A stretch of DNA of 41,295 bases from Desulfobulbaceae bacterium. GTDB lineage: Bacteria > Desulfobacterota > Desulfobulbia > Desulfobulbales > Desulfobulbaceae. The translations under genes were made by a program, and so were the position numbers. Every line of letters starts with the position of its first letter. Positions within the stretch are counted from its first letter, which is position 1. Shown piece after piece: positions 1-8,094 of the stretch. The stretch lies in the NCBI GenBank assembly GCA_026987195.1, contig JALSNC010000135.1, positions 1 through 41,295 on the forward strand. Direction: 5' to 3'. The notes beneath the pieces were generated by a model. The model worked only from the letters and a program-made list of their open reading frames with translations, ran no database searches and was not told the DNA's origin.

Positions 1-2316
1 CGACTGCCCCTGCTCAGCCTGGAAGGAGAGGATGTGGGGACCCTGCGGCCTGCGGCTGCCATTGCCGCGTCACCGGCCGCGGGTGGCGGTGATGCCGACG
101 ACGGCCGTATACAGGGCATGGAGGAGTACCTGCGGACCATGGAGCAATTTCTCCACACCCAGCAGGAGGTGATGCAGGCCTGGCTCGCCGGCAAACCGGC
201 GCAGACCTTTGCCCAGACGGCGGCAGAGGAAACCCGGCCCTCTGGCCCGCCCCAGGTCCCAGCCCCTGTTGCCCCGGCCGCTGAACCGGGGACGCCGGTG
301 GAAGAGGCTGCCGGCCGGGAGACAGACATGCAGCGCCTGCTGCTGGATGTGGTCAGCGAAAAGACCGGGTATCCCGTGGAGATGATCGATCCGGACCAGG
401 ACATGGAAGCGGACCTGGGCATCGATTCCATCAAAAGGGTGGAGATCCTGGGCCGTTTTCTCGAACAGGCCGCTACCGGTATCGGGACCGCCGAACTTTC
501 CTCCTGCCGCACCCTGCGCCAGGTCCTGGCCCTGATGGGACCGGACGAAGCAGCGGATCTGCCCGATTATCCCTTTCTGCGCGAGATCGTCGAGCATCGG
601 CCCGGCCGCCTGCTCAAGGCCCGCTGCCTTCTTGACCTGGCCGAGGACCGGTTTCTGCTCGATCACACCCTGGGCCGGGAACTTTCGGTGGCTGATCCGG
701 AACTGCAGGGCTTGCCCATCATGCCGCTGACCATGAGCATGGAGATGATGGCCGAGGCCGGGGCTGCGCTCTTTCCCGGCCGGGTACTCGCCGGAATGCG
801 TGATCTGCGGGCCTACCGCTGGATCACGCTTGAGCAGGATACCCGCCTCCTGGAGCTGACCGCCGAGCGCCGGAACGACACCGCCCATGTCACCCTGCGC
901 GAGGTGGACGAGGAGGGCACGGTCCAGGCCGGCCTGCCCATCGTCGAGGCGGTCATGGTCTTTGCCGACAACCTTCCCGAGCCGCCGCCGGTTTCAACCT
1001 TTGAGCTGACGGACCGGCGGCCGTCGGTCTGGCAACCGGATACCCTGTATGCCGAGGGCATGTTCTCCGGTCCCTGTTTCCGGACCGTGACCGCTGTGCC
1101 CTGGTGGGGCAGTGACGGCATCGAGGCGGTTCTCGAGGTCCTGTCCTGCGACCGTTTCTTCGCCTCCACCGCCGAGCCGGCCTTTGTCACCGATCCGGTC
1201 CTGCTCGACGGTGCCGGCCAGCTCATCGCCTACTGGATCGCCGATCACCGCAGTACCGGTTTCAATGTCTACCCGTTCCGCATGGAGCGGCTTGAGATCT
1301 TCGCGAACCGGTTGCCGGCCGGCAGCGAGGTCCGTGGCCGGGCCCGTATCCTGCCGCTTGCCGAGAACCAGTTGCGGTCCGCCATTGAGCTGATCGGACC
1401 CGACGGCCGGATGCAGATGCGGATTTCCGGCTGGGACGATCGCTCCTTCGATCTGCCCGATCCCTTCTACCGGGTACGGTTCCGGCCCCGGGAGACCCTG
1501 CTTTCCTCTGCCTGGCAGGAACCCCTGGCCGACATGCCTCCAGCCAGTGTCTGCCGGCGGATGGACGACTATCCGGACGATCTGCTCCATGGTCACGGCG
1601 GGGTCTGGCACCGGGTGCTGGCCTTTCTTGCCCTGGCCGGTGAGGAACGGGAGGCCTGGCGGACGCTGGTCCGGGAGGGGGCCAGGGACTGCAACCAGTG
1701 GCTGCTGGCCAGGATCGCGGCCAAGGATGCCGTTCGCTGCTATCTCCGGGATGAGCACGGACTTTCCGCCTGTATGGCGGATGTGCTCATTGCCGACGAC
1801 GGCCAGGGACGGCCCGTGGCCCGGGTGGCGGGGCTCGATCGTGACATCGACCTGCCACCGATCTCCCTGGCCCACTGTACCGGCAGCGGTGCTGCCCTGC
1901 TGGTGCCCGGCGCCGGCGGTGCCGGCATCGACCTGGAGCCGGTGGATGCCATGAATGATCATGTCCTTCTGGGCGGCTTCAGCGAGGATGACCTGATCCG
2001 CCTCGGTGGTGATGCCGGGACACGCAATCGGTGGGCCCTGCGCCTCTGGTGCGCCCGCGAGGCCTGTGGCAAGGCCCTGGGCCTGGGCCTGCCCGGCGGG
2101 CCGGCCGACCTTGCCCTCGAGGAGGTCGACCGCGCCAGTGGGCGGATCATTCTCCGGGTCGGCGGCAGACTGGCCGAACTGCGGCCCGGTATGGCCGGGG
2201 CCACCATGGGCGCGGTCACCGGCGTGGACGATAAGGAAAAGAAAATATTTGCGACAGCATATCTTGCAGAAGGAGAAACCAATGGCAGCCGGCACGACGA
2301 GAGAAAAGATTCTTGA
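1..2316 (+). CDS. Iterative type I PKS/PUFA-synthase-like protein, C-terminal part (ACP-DH-PPTase), 5' truncated
   Basis: The frame is open from base 1, so the gene starts upstream; residues are counted from base 1. An Ala/Pro-rich linker with a Met-rich helix comes first. An acyl carrier domain follows, carrying the LGIDSIKRVEIL motif typical of PUFA and enediyne synthases, with the phosphopantetheine Ser at about residue 143. Next is a hotdog dehydratase domain, with His about 222 in FLLDHTLG and Asp about 403 in TDPVLLDGAG. The C-terminus is a phosphopantetheinyl transferase domain with GIDLEP (Asp about 644) and WCAREACGK (Glu about 687, Lys about 691). The protein should therefore self-activate its ACP. 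No ketoreductase lies between ACP and DH, unlike the usual enediyne order; it could be upstream or supplied by the SDRs downstream. The last 35 bases overlap the next gene. The domain calls are solid; the product is unknown. Confidence 0.88.
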   Translation, partial: RLPLLSLEGEDVGTLRPAAAIAASPAAGGGDADDGRIQGMEEYLRTMEQFLHTQQEVMQAWLAGKPAQTFAQTAAEETRPSGPPQVPAPVAPAAEPGTPVEEAAGRETDMQRLLLDVVSEKTGYPVEMIDPDQDMEADLGIDSIKRVEILGRFLEQAATGIGTAELSSCRTLRQVLALMGPDEAADLPDYPFLREIVEHRPGRLLKARCLLDLAEDRFLLDHTLGRELSVADPELQGLPIMPLTMSMEMMAEAGAALFPGRVLAGMRDLRAYRWITLEQDTRLLELTAERRNDTAHVTLREVDEEGTVQAGLPIVEAVMVFADNLPEPPPVSTFELTDRRPSVWQPDTLYAEGMFSGPCFRTVTAVPWWGSDGIEAVLEVLSCDRFFASTAEPAFVTDPVLLDGAGQLIAYWIADHRSTGFNVYPFRMERLEIFANRLPAGSEVRGRARILPLAENQLRSAIELIGPDGRMQMRISGWDDRSFDLPDPFYRVRFRPRETLLSSAWQEPLADMPPASVCRRMDDYPDDLLHGHGGVWHRVLAFLALAGEEREAWRTLVREGARDCNQWLLARIAAKDAVRCYLRDEHGLSACMADVLIADDGQGRPVARVAGLDRDIDLPPISLAHCTGSGAALLVPGAGGAGIDLEPVDAMNDHVLLGGFSEDDLIRLGGDAGTRNRWALRLWCAREACGKALGLGLPGGPADLALEEVDRASGRIILRVGGRLAELRPGMAGATMGAVTGVDDKEKKIFATAYLAEGETNGSRHDERKDS

Positions 2317-2575
2317 GAACCTTGTTCAGATCCTCGAGGATATGACGGCAGACTGGGACATGGAGCTGGATGACCCCATCGGCGAGGCGACCCGCCTGAT
2401 GGCGGACCTGGAGTTCGAATCCATCGATGTGGTGCAGTTCATCGTTGCCATCGAGGAGCGGTTCCAGCGACGCGGCATGCCCTTTGAGGAACTGCTCATG
2501 GAAGACGGCCGCTACGTGGACGAGATCACGGTCAGGGATACGGTTGATTTCCTGGACCGCCATCTGGGACAGTGA
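2282..2575 (+). CDS. Free-standing acyl carrier protein
   Basis: This 97-residue protein is acidic and mostly helical. Ser47 in LEFESIDVV is the predicted phosphopantetheine attachment site, matching the (D/E)S(I/L) motif of carrier proteins. The ATG at 2282 lies inside the end of the synthase gene in another frame and is preceded by GAAGGAG about 7 bases upstream, so the two genes are probably translationally coupled. It likely carries a starter unit or an intermediate for the synthase or the tailoring enzymes, and the synthase's own PPTase domain could load it. Length and motif are normal for the family. Its specific partner is inferred from position only. Confidence 0.88.
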   Translation: MAAGTTREKILENLVQILEDMTADWDMELDDPIGEATRLMADLEFESIDVVQFIVAIEERFQRRGMPFEELLMEDGRYVDEITVRDTVDFLDRHLGQ

Positions 2576-2598
2576 GCCGGGAAAACGGGAGCGAGACA

Positions 2599-4197
2599 AT
2601 GAATCCAACCCTCTTGATCGGCCTGGACGGTGCCACTTTCACCATTCTCGATCCCCTGATCCGGAACGGGGTGATGCCCTTTCTGGCCTCTTTCCTGGAG
2701 CGGGGCGTGCGGGCCGAGCTGCATTCCACGCCCAACCCCCTGACCCCGCCGGCCTGGATCGCCCTGATGACCGGCCGCAATCCGGGGACCCACGGGGTGT
2801 TTGATTTCATCTGGTCCGAGGAGCGGGGCAGCGAGGTCTATTTCACCCTCTACAACTTCCGGGATATCCAGTGTGAGACCATCTGGTCCATGGTCAGCCG
2901 ACAGCAGGGGCGGGTGGGGACTCTCAACTTTCCCATGATGTCCCCGCCGCCCGAGGTGAACGGGTACGTGATTCCGGGCCTGGTATCATGGAAGCATCTG
3001 CGCCGCAACATCTTTCCCCGCCAGGTCTTCGAGGAACTCAAACAGCTTCCCGGTTTCAGTGCCCGCGAGATGGCCTGGGATTTCGATATGGAGAAGGAGG
3101 CGGCAAAGGGGGTGCCCGAGGAGGAGTATGAGAACTGGATCCGGTTCCATATCCGGCGGGAGCGCCAGTGGTTCGCCGCGGTCCGGCACCTGATGCGCAC
3201 CCGGCCTGCCGATCTTACCGCGATCCTCTTCGACGGTCCGGACAAGATGCTGCATATGGGCTGGCGGTTTCTCGACCCGGACCTCTTTCCCGCGCAACCC
3301 ACGTCATGGGAAGCGCGGATCAGGACACTGCTCCATGAATATTTCCGGGAGCTCGATACCTTCCTGGCCGAGATCGAAGCGCTGGCCGGGCCCGAGGCCC
3401 GGATCTTCATGGCATCGGACCATGGTTTCGGGCCCAGCCGGGAAGTCCTGCGGATCAATACCTGGCTGGCGGAGCAGGGGTATCTCACCTGGCGGCAGGT
3501 GGAGGACCTGGCCGAGGACGACCGGGAACGGTATCGCCGTCTCATTGACCGTCATTTCGTTCTGCTCGACTGGGATCGGACCACTGCCTATGCCAGCACC
3601 ACCACCTCCAACGGCATCCACATCCGGGTGGCCCGGTCCGAGGGCGGGAGTGGCGTGCCGGTGGCGGAATATGAAACCTTTCGGCAGGAGCTGATCGATA
3701 AACTGTACAGGATCACTGACCACGAGGGCAGGCCGGTGATCAGCCGGGTCATGACCCGGGAAGAGGCCTTTCCCGGGCCCAACAACCTGCGGGCCCCGGA
3801 CCTGACCATCGCCACCCGTGATCATGGTTTCCTTTCCATTGTCAACCGCGAGCCGGTTCTCTACCGGCGGCCAAAGGTGGAGGGCACCCATTATCCCGTG
3901 GGTGTCTTCATGGCTGCCGGCCCGGGAATTAGCCGGGGCGGGAGCCTGGGAGCCATGCAACTGGTGGATATCGCGCCCTGCCTGCTGCACAGCCTGGGCC
4001 TGCCGGTGCCGTCGGACCTGGAAGGAAGGGTGGTGGAGGGGCTCTTCCGAAAGGAGTATCTGGAGGAGAACCCGGTGCGGCAGGGCAGGCCAACGGTACG
4101 GCCGGATTCCTATGCCCTGCTGGATCATCATACCCTCGAGGCCGACGAGGAGGCGCAGATCATCAAGCAGCTCCAGGCCCTGGGGTACATGGAGTAG
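2599..4197 (+). CDS. AlkP-superfamily phosphodiesterase/phosphohydrolase-like protein
   Basis: This 532-residue protein belongs to the alkaline-phosphatase superfamily, in the type I phosphodiesterase/nucleotide pyrophosphatase branch. Visible metal-site and nucleophile elements are Asp10 in GLDGATF, Thr49 in NPLTPPAW, Asp274-His275 in SDHGFG and His431 in GTHYPVG, so it looks catalytically complete. No signal peptide is seen, which suggests a cytosolic enzyme. An in-frame GTG at 2572 overlaps the ACP stop, but ATG 2599 has GGGAG at a good distance and gives the usual family N-terminus. In this operon it may hydrolyse or transfer a phospho-group on an acyl or alcohol intermediate, but the substrate cannot be told from sequence. 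Members of this family are annotated as phosphohydrolases or phosphomutases, usually without a known substrate. Confidence 0.85.
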   Translation: MNPTLLIGLDGATFTILDPLIRNGVMPFLASFLERGVRAELHSTPNPLTPPAWIALMTGRNPGTHGVFDFIWSEERGSEVYFTLYNFRDIQCETIWSMVSRQQGRVGTLNFPMMSPPPEVNGYVIPGLVSWKHLRRNIFPRQVFEELKQLPGFSAREMAWDFDMEKEAAKGVPEEEYENWIRFHIRRERQWFAAVRHLMRTRPADLTAILFDGPDKMLHMGWRFLDPDLFPAQPTSWEARIRTLLHEYFRELDTFLAEIEALAGPEARIFMASDHGFGPSREVLRINTWLAEQGYLTWRQVEDLAEDDRERYRRLIDRHFVLLDWDRTTAYASTTTSNGIHIRVARSEGGSGVPVAEYETFRQELIDKLYRITDHEGRPVISRVMTREEAFPGPNNLRAPDLTIATRDHGFLSIVNREPVLYRRPKVEGTHYPVGVFMAAGPGISRGGSLGAMQLVDIAPCLLHSLGLPVPSDLEGRVVEGLFRKEYLEENPVRQGRPTVRPDSYALLDHHTLEADEEAQIIKQLQALGYME

Positions 4198-4202
4198 GAA
4201 AT

Positions 4203-5147
4203 ATGCAGAGATCGGGCCGGGTGCAGGGCAGGGGGGTCACCCTGAGTTACCGCTGTTTCGGTGAGGGGCATGACGTGGTGCTCATCCACGGTTTTGCCGC
4301 CAACTCCGCCTTCTGGAACATCAGGATCCTGTTGACCCTGGCCCGGGACTACCGGGTCACGGTCTATGACCTGCGTGGTCATGGCCATTCCGGCATGCCG
4401 GCCACCGGCTATACACCGCAGGACATGGCCGGCGACCTGGAGATGCTGCTCGATCACCTGGAGATCGAAAAGGTGCATCTGGTGGGACACAGTTTCGGTG
4501 GGGTGGTAGCTCTTCGTTACAGTCTGCTTCATCCGCAGCGGGTGGCGGGCATCACCATGGCCGACTCGCGCATCCGTTCCCTGCAGCCCACCCAGCGGCC
4601 GCGCGACTGGGCCAACTGGCCCGAGGCCAGGGAGAATCTCCGCCGGATAGGGATCGAGATCTCCCCTGACGAGAAGGAGGCAGGGCTCTTCCTGCTCGAG
4701 CAGCTTGCCCGGCCCGAGTGGCAGGAGCGACGGCAGGAGCTTGCGGGCACACCGCTCTTTGTACCGTTCTGCCGCAAGGGCGGCGGCAGACGTTCGGCCG
4801 AGCGCTGGACCAGGCTGCTCTCCACCACCACGGCCCGTCAGGACCTGGTCCGGACCGACGGCCTTGCTCCGGAGGAGATCGCGTCCCTGCACCTGCCGGT
4901 GCTGGGGGTCTACGGCGAGCGGTCGCGGGTTTTGCCCACCCTGGCGCGCCTGCAGGGGCTGCTGCCCGACTTCCGTTGCGTCCTGGTACCGGAGCGTGGC
5001 CATTTCTTTCCGCTCACCGATCCGGACATCTTCATTGCCGCCCTGGGGGAGTTCCTGGCCGAGACCGGCTGGGAGCGCGCCGCAACCATGGCGACAGGGG
5101 AGGCGGCCACGGATTTTGTGGAAGCGGACCGGGTCCTCGATCCATGA
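4203..5147 (+). CDS. Alpha/beta hydrolase
   Basis: This 314-residue protein has the alpha/beta-hydrolase fold. The oxyanion-hole motif is in VLIHGFAANSAFW, the nucleophile is Ser97 in GHSFGG, and His267 lies in ERGHFFPL. At the usual acid position the sequence reads GERSRVLP, where family members normally have GxxDxxxP. The catalytic acid is therefore non-canonical or placed elsewhere. There is no signal peptide. The gene starts 5 bases after its neighbour and its stop overlaps the next start (ATGA). Its position suggests a thioesterase, lyase or cyclase-like role on an acyl intermediate; that is inference. The start at 4203 is the first ATG of the domain. Confidence 0.85.
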   Translation: MQRSGRVQGRGVTLSYRCFGEGHDVVLIHGFAANSAFWNIRILLTLARDYRVTVYDLRGHGHSGMPATGYTPQDMAGDLEMLLDHLEIEKVHLVGHSFGGVVALRYSLLHPQRVAGITMADSRIRSLQPTQRPRDWANWPEARENLRRIGIEISPDEKEAGLFLLEQLARPEWQERRQELAGTPLFVPFCRKGGGRRSAERWTRLLSTTTARQDLVRTDGLAPEEIASLHLPVLGVYGERSRVLPTLARLQGLLPDFRCVLVPERGHFFPLTDPDIFIAALGEFLAETGWERAATMATGEAATDFVEADRVLDP

Positions 5148-5968
5148 AGGGCGTTGCGGGCAGGGTGGCCATTGTCACCGGCGGTACGGTGGGGATCGGC
5201 CGGCAGGTCTGCCTGGCCCTGGCGCGTCGGGGCGCACGGGTGGTGGCGGTGGGCCGCAGCCGTCAGCGGCTGGAGGACATCGGCAGGGAGCTGGCGGCCC
5301 TTGCCGGCGATTCGCGGTGCCTGGCCCTGGCCGGCGACGTCCGCCGCGAACAGGACGTGGAGGCCATGGCAGCGGAAACCCTGGCCCGTTTCGGCCGTAT
5401 CGACATCCTGGTGGCTGCGGCCGGGATCCTGCGGGGTGGCGACGGCAGCCTGCGGTTGCTCAAGGACATGTCCCTTGCGGAGTGGGACGAGGTGCTGGAC
5501 ACCAATCTCAGGGGGGTGTTTCTGGCCAACCGGGCCGTGCTGCCGGCCATGATCCGCCAGGGTGGGGGTGATATCGTCAACCTTTCCTCCACGTCGGGGA
5601 AAAAGGGGCTGGCCTTTGATTCCGCCTACTGTGCCTCCAAGTTTGCGGTCATCGGCCTCACCGAGGCCCTGGCCGTGGAAGCGGCGCGGTACGGGATCCG
5701 GGTCCGCTCCCTGCTGCCGGGTGCCATCGAGACAGGGATGTGGAACCAGAACGGGCCGCTGCCCCGGCCGGGTGCCATCCTGCCCGTGGAACGGGTGGCG
5801 GAGATGGTGATCTGGATGCTGGCGAATCCGGAGGATATGGATCTCGATGGGGTGGTCATCGAGCCGGCGGCCAGAGGGCTGCACAGCGGCTGGCTGGCCC
5901 ATCACAGTAAGCGCTCACAGGAAGCGCATCTTTGCACGGTCGTGCCTGCCCGCATAGGTAGGCTATAG
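5144..5968 (+). CDS. SDR-family NAD(P)-dependent reductase (first of a tandem pair)
   Basis: This 274-residue protein is a classical short-chain dehydrogenase. The Rossmann motif is TGGTVGIG near residues 12-19, the NAG-like element is AAAGIL, and the catalytic set is Ser149, Tyr162 and Lys166 (YCASK). It resembles FabG-type 3-oxoacyl reductases and may supply ketoreduction for the synthase, whose visible part lacks a KR. The start ATG overlaps the hydrolase stop. The last 20 or so residues, from about SKRSQEAH onward, are encoded by the 110-bp palindromic repeat at 5907-6016, which also supplies the stop codon. The paralogue downstream ends differently, so the repeat seems to have replaced or extended the original C-terminus. 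Confidence 0.87.
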   Translation: MKGVAGRVAIVTGGTVGIGRQVCLALARRGARVVAVGRSRQRLEDIGRELAALAGDSRCLALAGDVRREQDVEAMAAETLARFGRIDILVAAAGILRGGDGSLRLLKDMSLAEWDEVLDTNLRGVFLANRAVLPAMIRQGGGDIVNLSSTSGKKGLAFDSAYCASKFAVIGLTEALAVEAARYGIRVRSLLPGAIETGMWNQNGPLPRPGAILPVERVAEMVIWMLANPEDMDLDGVVIEPAARGLHSGWLAHHSKRSQEAHLCTVVPARIGRL

Positions 5969-6016
5969 CGGTCAGGCACGCCTGCACAAATCTGCGGCCC
6001 CTGAGAGCGCTTGCAC
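5907..6016 (+). repeat. 110-bp palindromic repeat element, copy A
   Basis: The stretch begins GTAAGCGCTCAC and ends GAGAGCGCTTGCAC. The two ends are near-perfect inverted repeats. Most of the interior also pairs, for example GTGCCTGCCCGC against GCGGTCAGGCAC at 11 of 12 positions, so the whole unit is one long imperfect hairpin. A second copy in the opposite orientation lies at about 39831-39940; by eye 79 of 97 aligned bases match. Size and architecture resemble ERIC/BIME-type non-coding repeats. No ORF of its own is apparent. It overlaps the 3' end of the first SDR gene and occupies most of the 150-bp gap before the second. Confidence 0.8.
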
Positions 6017-6118
6017 CATTGTGGTCGGACAGACCGATGGTAGCCATCCCGTGAGGGGTTAGCCATCACAGGGTATCGGCTGCCGGAAAAAAGCCGTGCA
6101 ACAGAAGGAGTGGACGCC

Positions 6119-6898
6119 ATGACAGGAGAGAGGAGCGCCAGGCTGGATGGACAGGTGGCGGTGGTCACCGGTGGCGCCTCGGGCATCGGCCGGGCCTGCT
6201 GCCACGCCCTGCACCGGGAGGGCGCTGTGGTGATCGTGGCGGACCTGCAGCGGCAGCGGGTCGAGACGGTGGTGGAGGAGATGACGGCCGCGACGGCAGA
6301 CAATACGCCCCTCGGCTTTGCCTGTGATGTGCGCTCGGAGGCGGACATGGCGGCCATGGCCGTACTGGCGGCCGACCGTTGCGGGCGGCTGGACATCCTG
6401 GTCCACTGCGCAGGCATCCTGCGTGCACCGGGCAGTCCGCCGAAATTCCTGCACCAGATGAGCGTGGAGGAATACGCGGCTGTGATCGATGTCAATCTCA
6501 AGGGGACCTTTCTCGCCAACCGGGCCGTGGTGCCGCAGATGATGAGGCAGGGTTCCGGCCATATCATCAACTTTTCCTCCACCTCGGGCCTGAAGGGCCG
6601 TGCCTTCGATTCGGTCTACTGCGCCTCCAAGTTCGGGGTGGTCGGGCTGTCCGAGGCCCTGGCCGAGGAGGTACGCTCGGCCGGCATCCGCGTGCACGTG
6701 GTGATGCCGGACGCGGTGGATACCCCGATCTGGAACCAGAACGGGCCGGTGAAGGCGCCGAAGAATTCACTGCCCCCGGAGCGGGTTGCCGATCTCGTCA
6801 CCTGGCTGGCCTGCCTGCCCGACGACACGGTGCTCGATCATCTGGTGATCAGACCATTTACCGCCCGGCGGCGGAAGAGGAAGAAGAGGAAATCGTGA
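6119..6898 (+). CDS. SDR-family NAD(P)-dependent reductase (second of a tandem pair)
   Basis: This 259-residue short-chain dehydrogenase is clearly paralogous to the upstream one. The two share the WNQNGP segment, the LANRAV segment and the FDSxYCASKF active-site region. The cofactor motif is TGGASGIG; Ser154, Tyr167 and Lys171 form the active site. ATG 6119 is preferred over GTG 6110 because AGAAGGAG lies about 8 bases upstream. The C-terminus is very basic (RRRKRKKRKS). Its codons are purine-rich and double as the ribosome-binding region of the next gene, whose ATG overlaps this stop by one base. It is likely a 3-oxoacyl or hydroxyacyl oxidoreductase; the substrate is unknown. Confidence 0.87.
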   Translation: MTGERSARLDGQVAVVTGGASGIGRACCHALHREGAVVIVADLQRQRVETVVEEMTAATADNTPLGFACDVRSEADMAAMAVLAADRCGRLDILVHCAGILRAPGSPPKFLHQMSVEEYAAVIDVNLKGTFLANRAVVPQMMRQGSGHIINFSSTSGLKGRAFDSVYCASKFGVVGLSEALAEEVRSAGIRVHVVMPDAVDTPIWNQNGPVKAPKNSLPPERVADLVTWLACLPDDTVLDHLVIRPFTARRRKRKKRKS

Positions 6899-8094
6899 TG
6901 AGCGACACAGCTCTGGGCCATATCCGGGTCATCGACCTGAGTCACCATGTGGCCGGTCCCTACTGCACCAAGCTCCTGGCCGGTTTCGGGGCCGAGGTGA
7001 TCAAGGTGGAACGGCCCGGTACGGGTGATCCCATGCGGAGCCTGGGACCGTTCCACCAGGGAAGGAAGGATCTTGAGCGCAGTATCCCCTTTCTGTGGCT
7101 CAATACCGGCAAGCAGAGCATTACCCTGGATCTGAAGAGCGAAAAGGGGCAGGAGATCATCCGCCGTCTGGTTCAAGAGGCCGACGTGGTGGTGGAGAAT
7201 TTTTCGCCCCGGGTCCTGTCCTCCCTGGGCCTTGCCTATGACGACCTGCGGACCATCAATCCGGCCCTGGTCATGGCCTCCATCTCCAATTATGGCCAGG
7301 ATGGTCCCTATCGTGATTACAGGGCAGACGAGATCTCGCTCTATGCCATGAGCGGGTTGATGAACGAGACCGGCGATCCGGAGCGCGAGCCCCTCAGGGC
7401 CGGCCCGGACCTGGCTCAGTATTCAGCGGCCATGTGCGCCTATGCCGCCATCTTGTCCGCACTGCATCGGCGGCAGGCCACCGGGCGGGGGGAGCATCTG
7501 GATATTTCCATCCAGGAGGCTGCTCTGGTCAACATCGAGATGGGCCTGGTGGAGACCCTCCAGCTCGGTCAGGTCCGGAAGAGGACCGGTGATCGCCATT
7601 CCATGATGCCCTGGCAGCACTACGAGTGCGCGGACGGCGAGGTCGCTGTCATCTCCGGGCCCATTCGCCACTGGCGCAGGGCACGGAAGATCTTTGATGA
7701 ACCGAGGCTGTTTCAGTCCAAGTACGATCACTGCCTTGTGCGGCGGTTTCTGCGCGACGAGTATGAAGAGATCCTGGTCCCGTGCGTGAAGCAGTACAGG
7801 AAGAAAGATCTGTTCTATGCCGGCCAGGAGCAGGGCCTGGCCTTTGCCTACCTGGCGACCCTGGAAGAGGCGCTGGAGCTGCCGCAGCACAGGGCCAGGG
7901 AGTTCTTTACCGAGATGGATCATCCGGTGGTGGGCCGACACCGGTACTGTGGCGCTCCGTTCAGGATGTCGGCCACGCCATGGCGCAGCCAGCGGGCCCC
8001 GCTTCTGGCCGAGCACAACGCAGAGGTCTATGGTCGTCTGCTCGGGTTCACAGAAGAAGAGATTCAGGCCATGGAAGAGGAGGGGATTTTCTGA
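6898..8094 (+). CDS. Type III CoA-transferase (CaiB/BaiF family), first of a pair
   Basis: This 398-residue protein has the family N-terminus (IRVIDLSHHVAGPYCTKLLAG, followed by GAEVIKVE) and the substrate loop with GDPMR. The likely catalytic Asp202 is in GEHLDIS, the position that forms the aspartyl-CoA thioester in formyl-CoA transferase. Family members move CoA between carboxylic acids or act as 2-methylacyl-CoA racemases. Start and stop both overlap the neighbouring genes by one base, so it is probably made together with the next gene. The pair may be two subunits of a heteromer, as known for BbsEF-like enzymes, or two enzymes that activate different acids. Length is normal for the family. 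Confidence 0.88.
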   Translation: MSDTALGHIRVIDLSHHVAGPYCTKLLAGFGAEVIKVERPGTGDPMRSLGPFHQGRKDLERSIPFLWLNTGKQSITLDLKSEKGQEIIRRLVQEADVVVENFSPRVLSSLGLAYDDLRTINPALVMASISNYGQDGPYRDYRADEISLYAMSGLMNETGDPEREPLRAGPDLAQYSAAMCAYAAILSALHRRQATGRGEHLDISIQEAALVNIEMGLVETLQLGQVRKRTGDRHSMMPWQHYECADGEVAVISGPIRHWRRARKIFDEPRLFQSKYDHCLVRRFLRDEYEEILVPCVKQYRKKDLFYAGQEQGLAFAYLATLEEALELPQHRAREFFTEMDHPVVGRHRYCGAPFRMSATPWRSQRAPLLAEHNAEVYGRLLGFTEEEIQAMEEEGIF

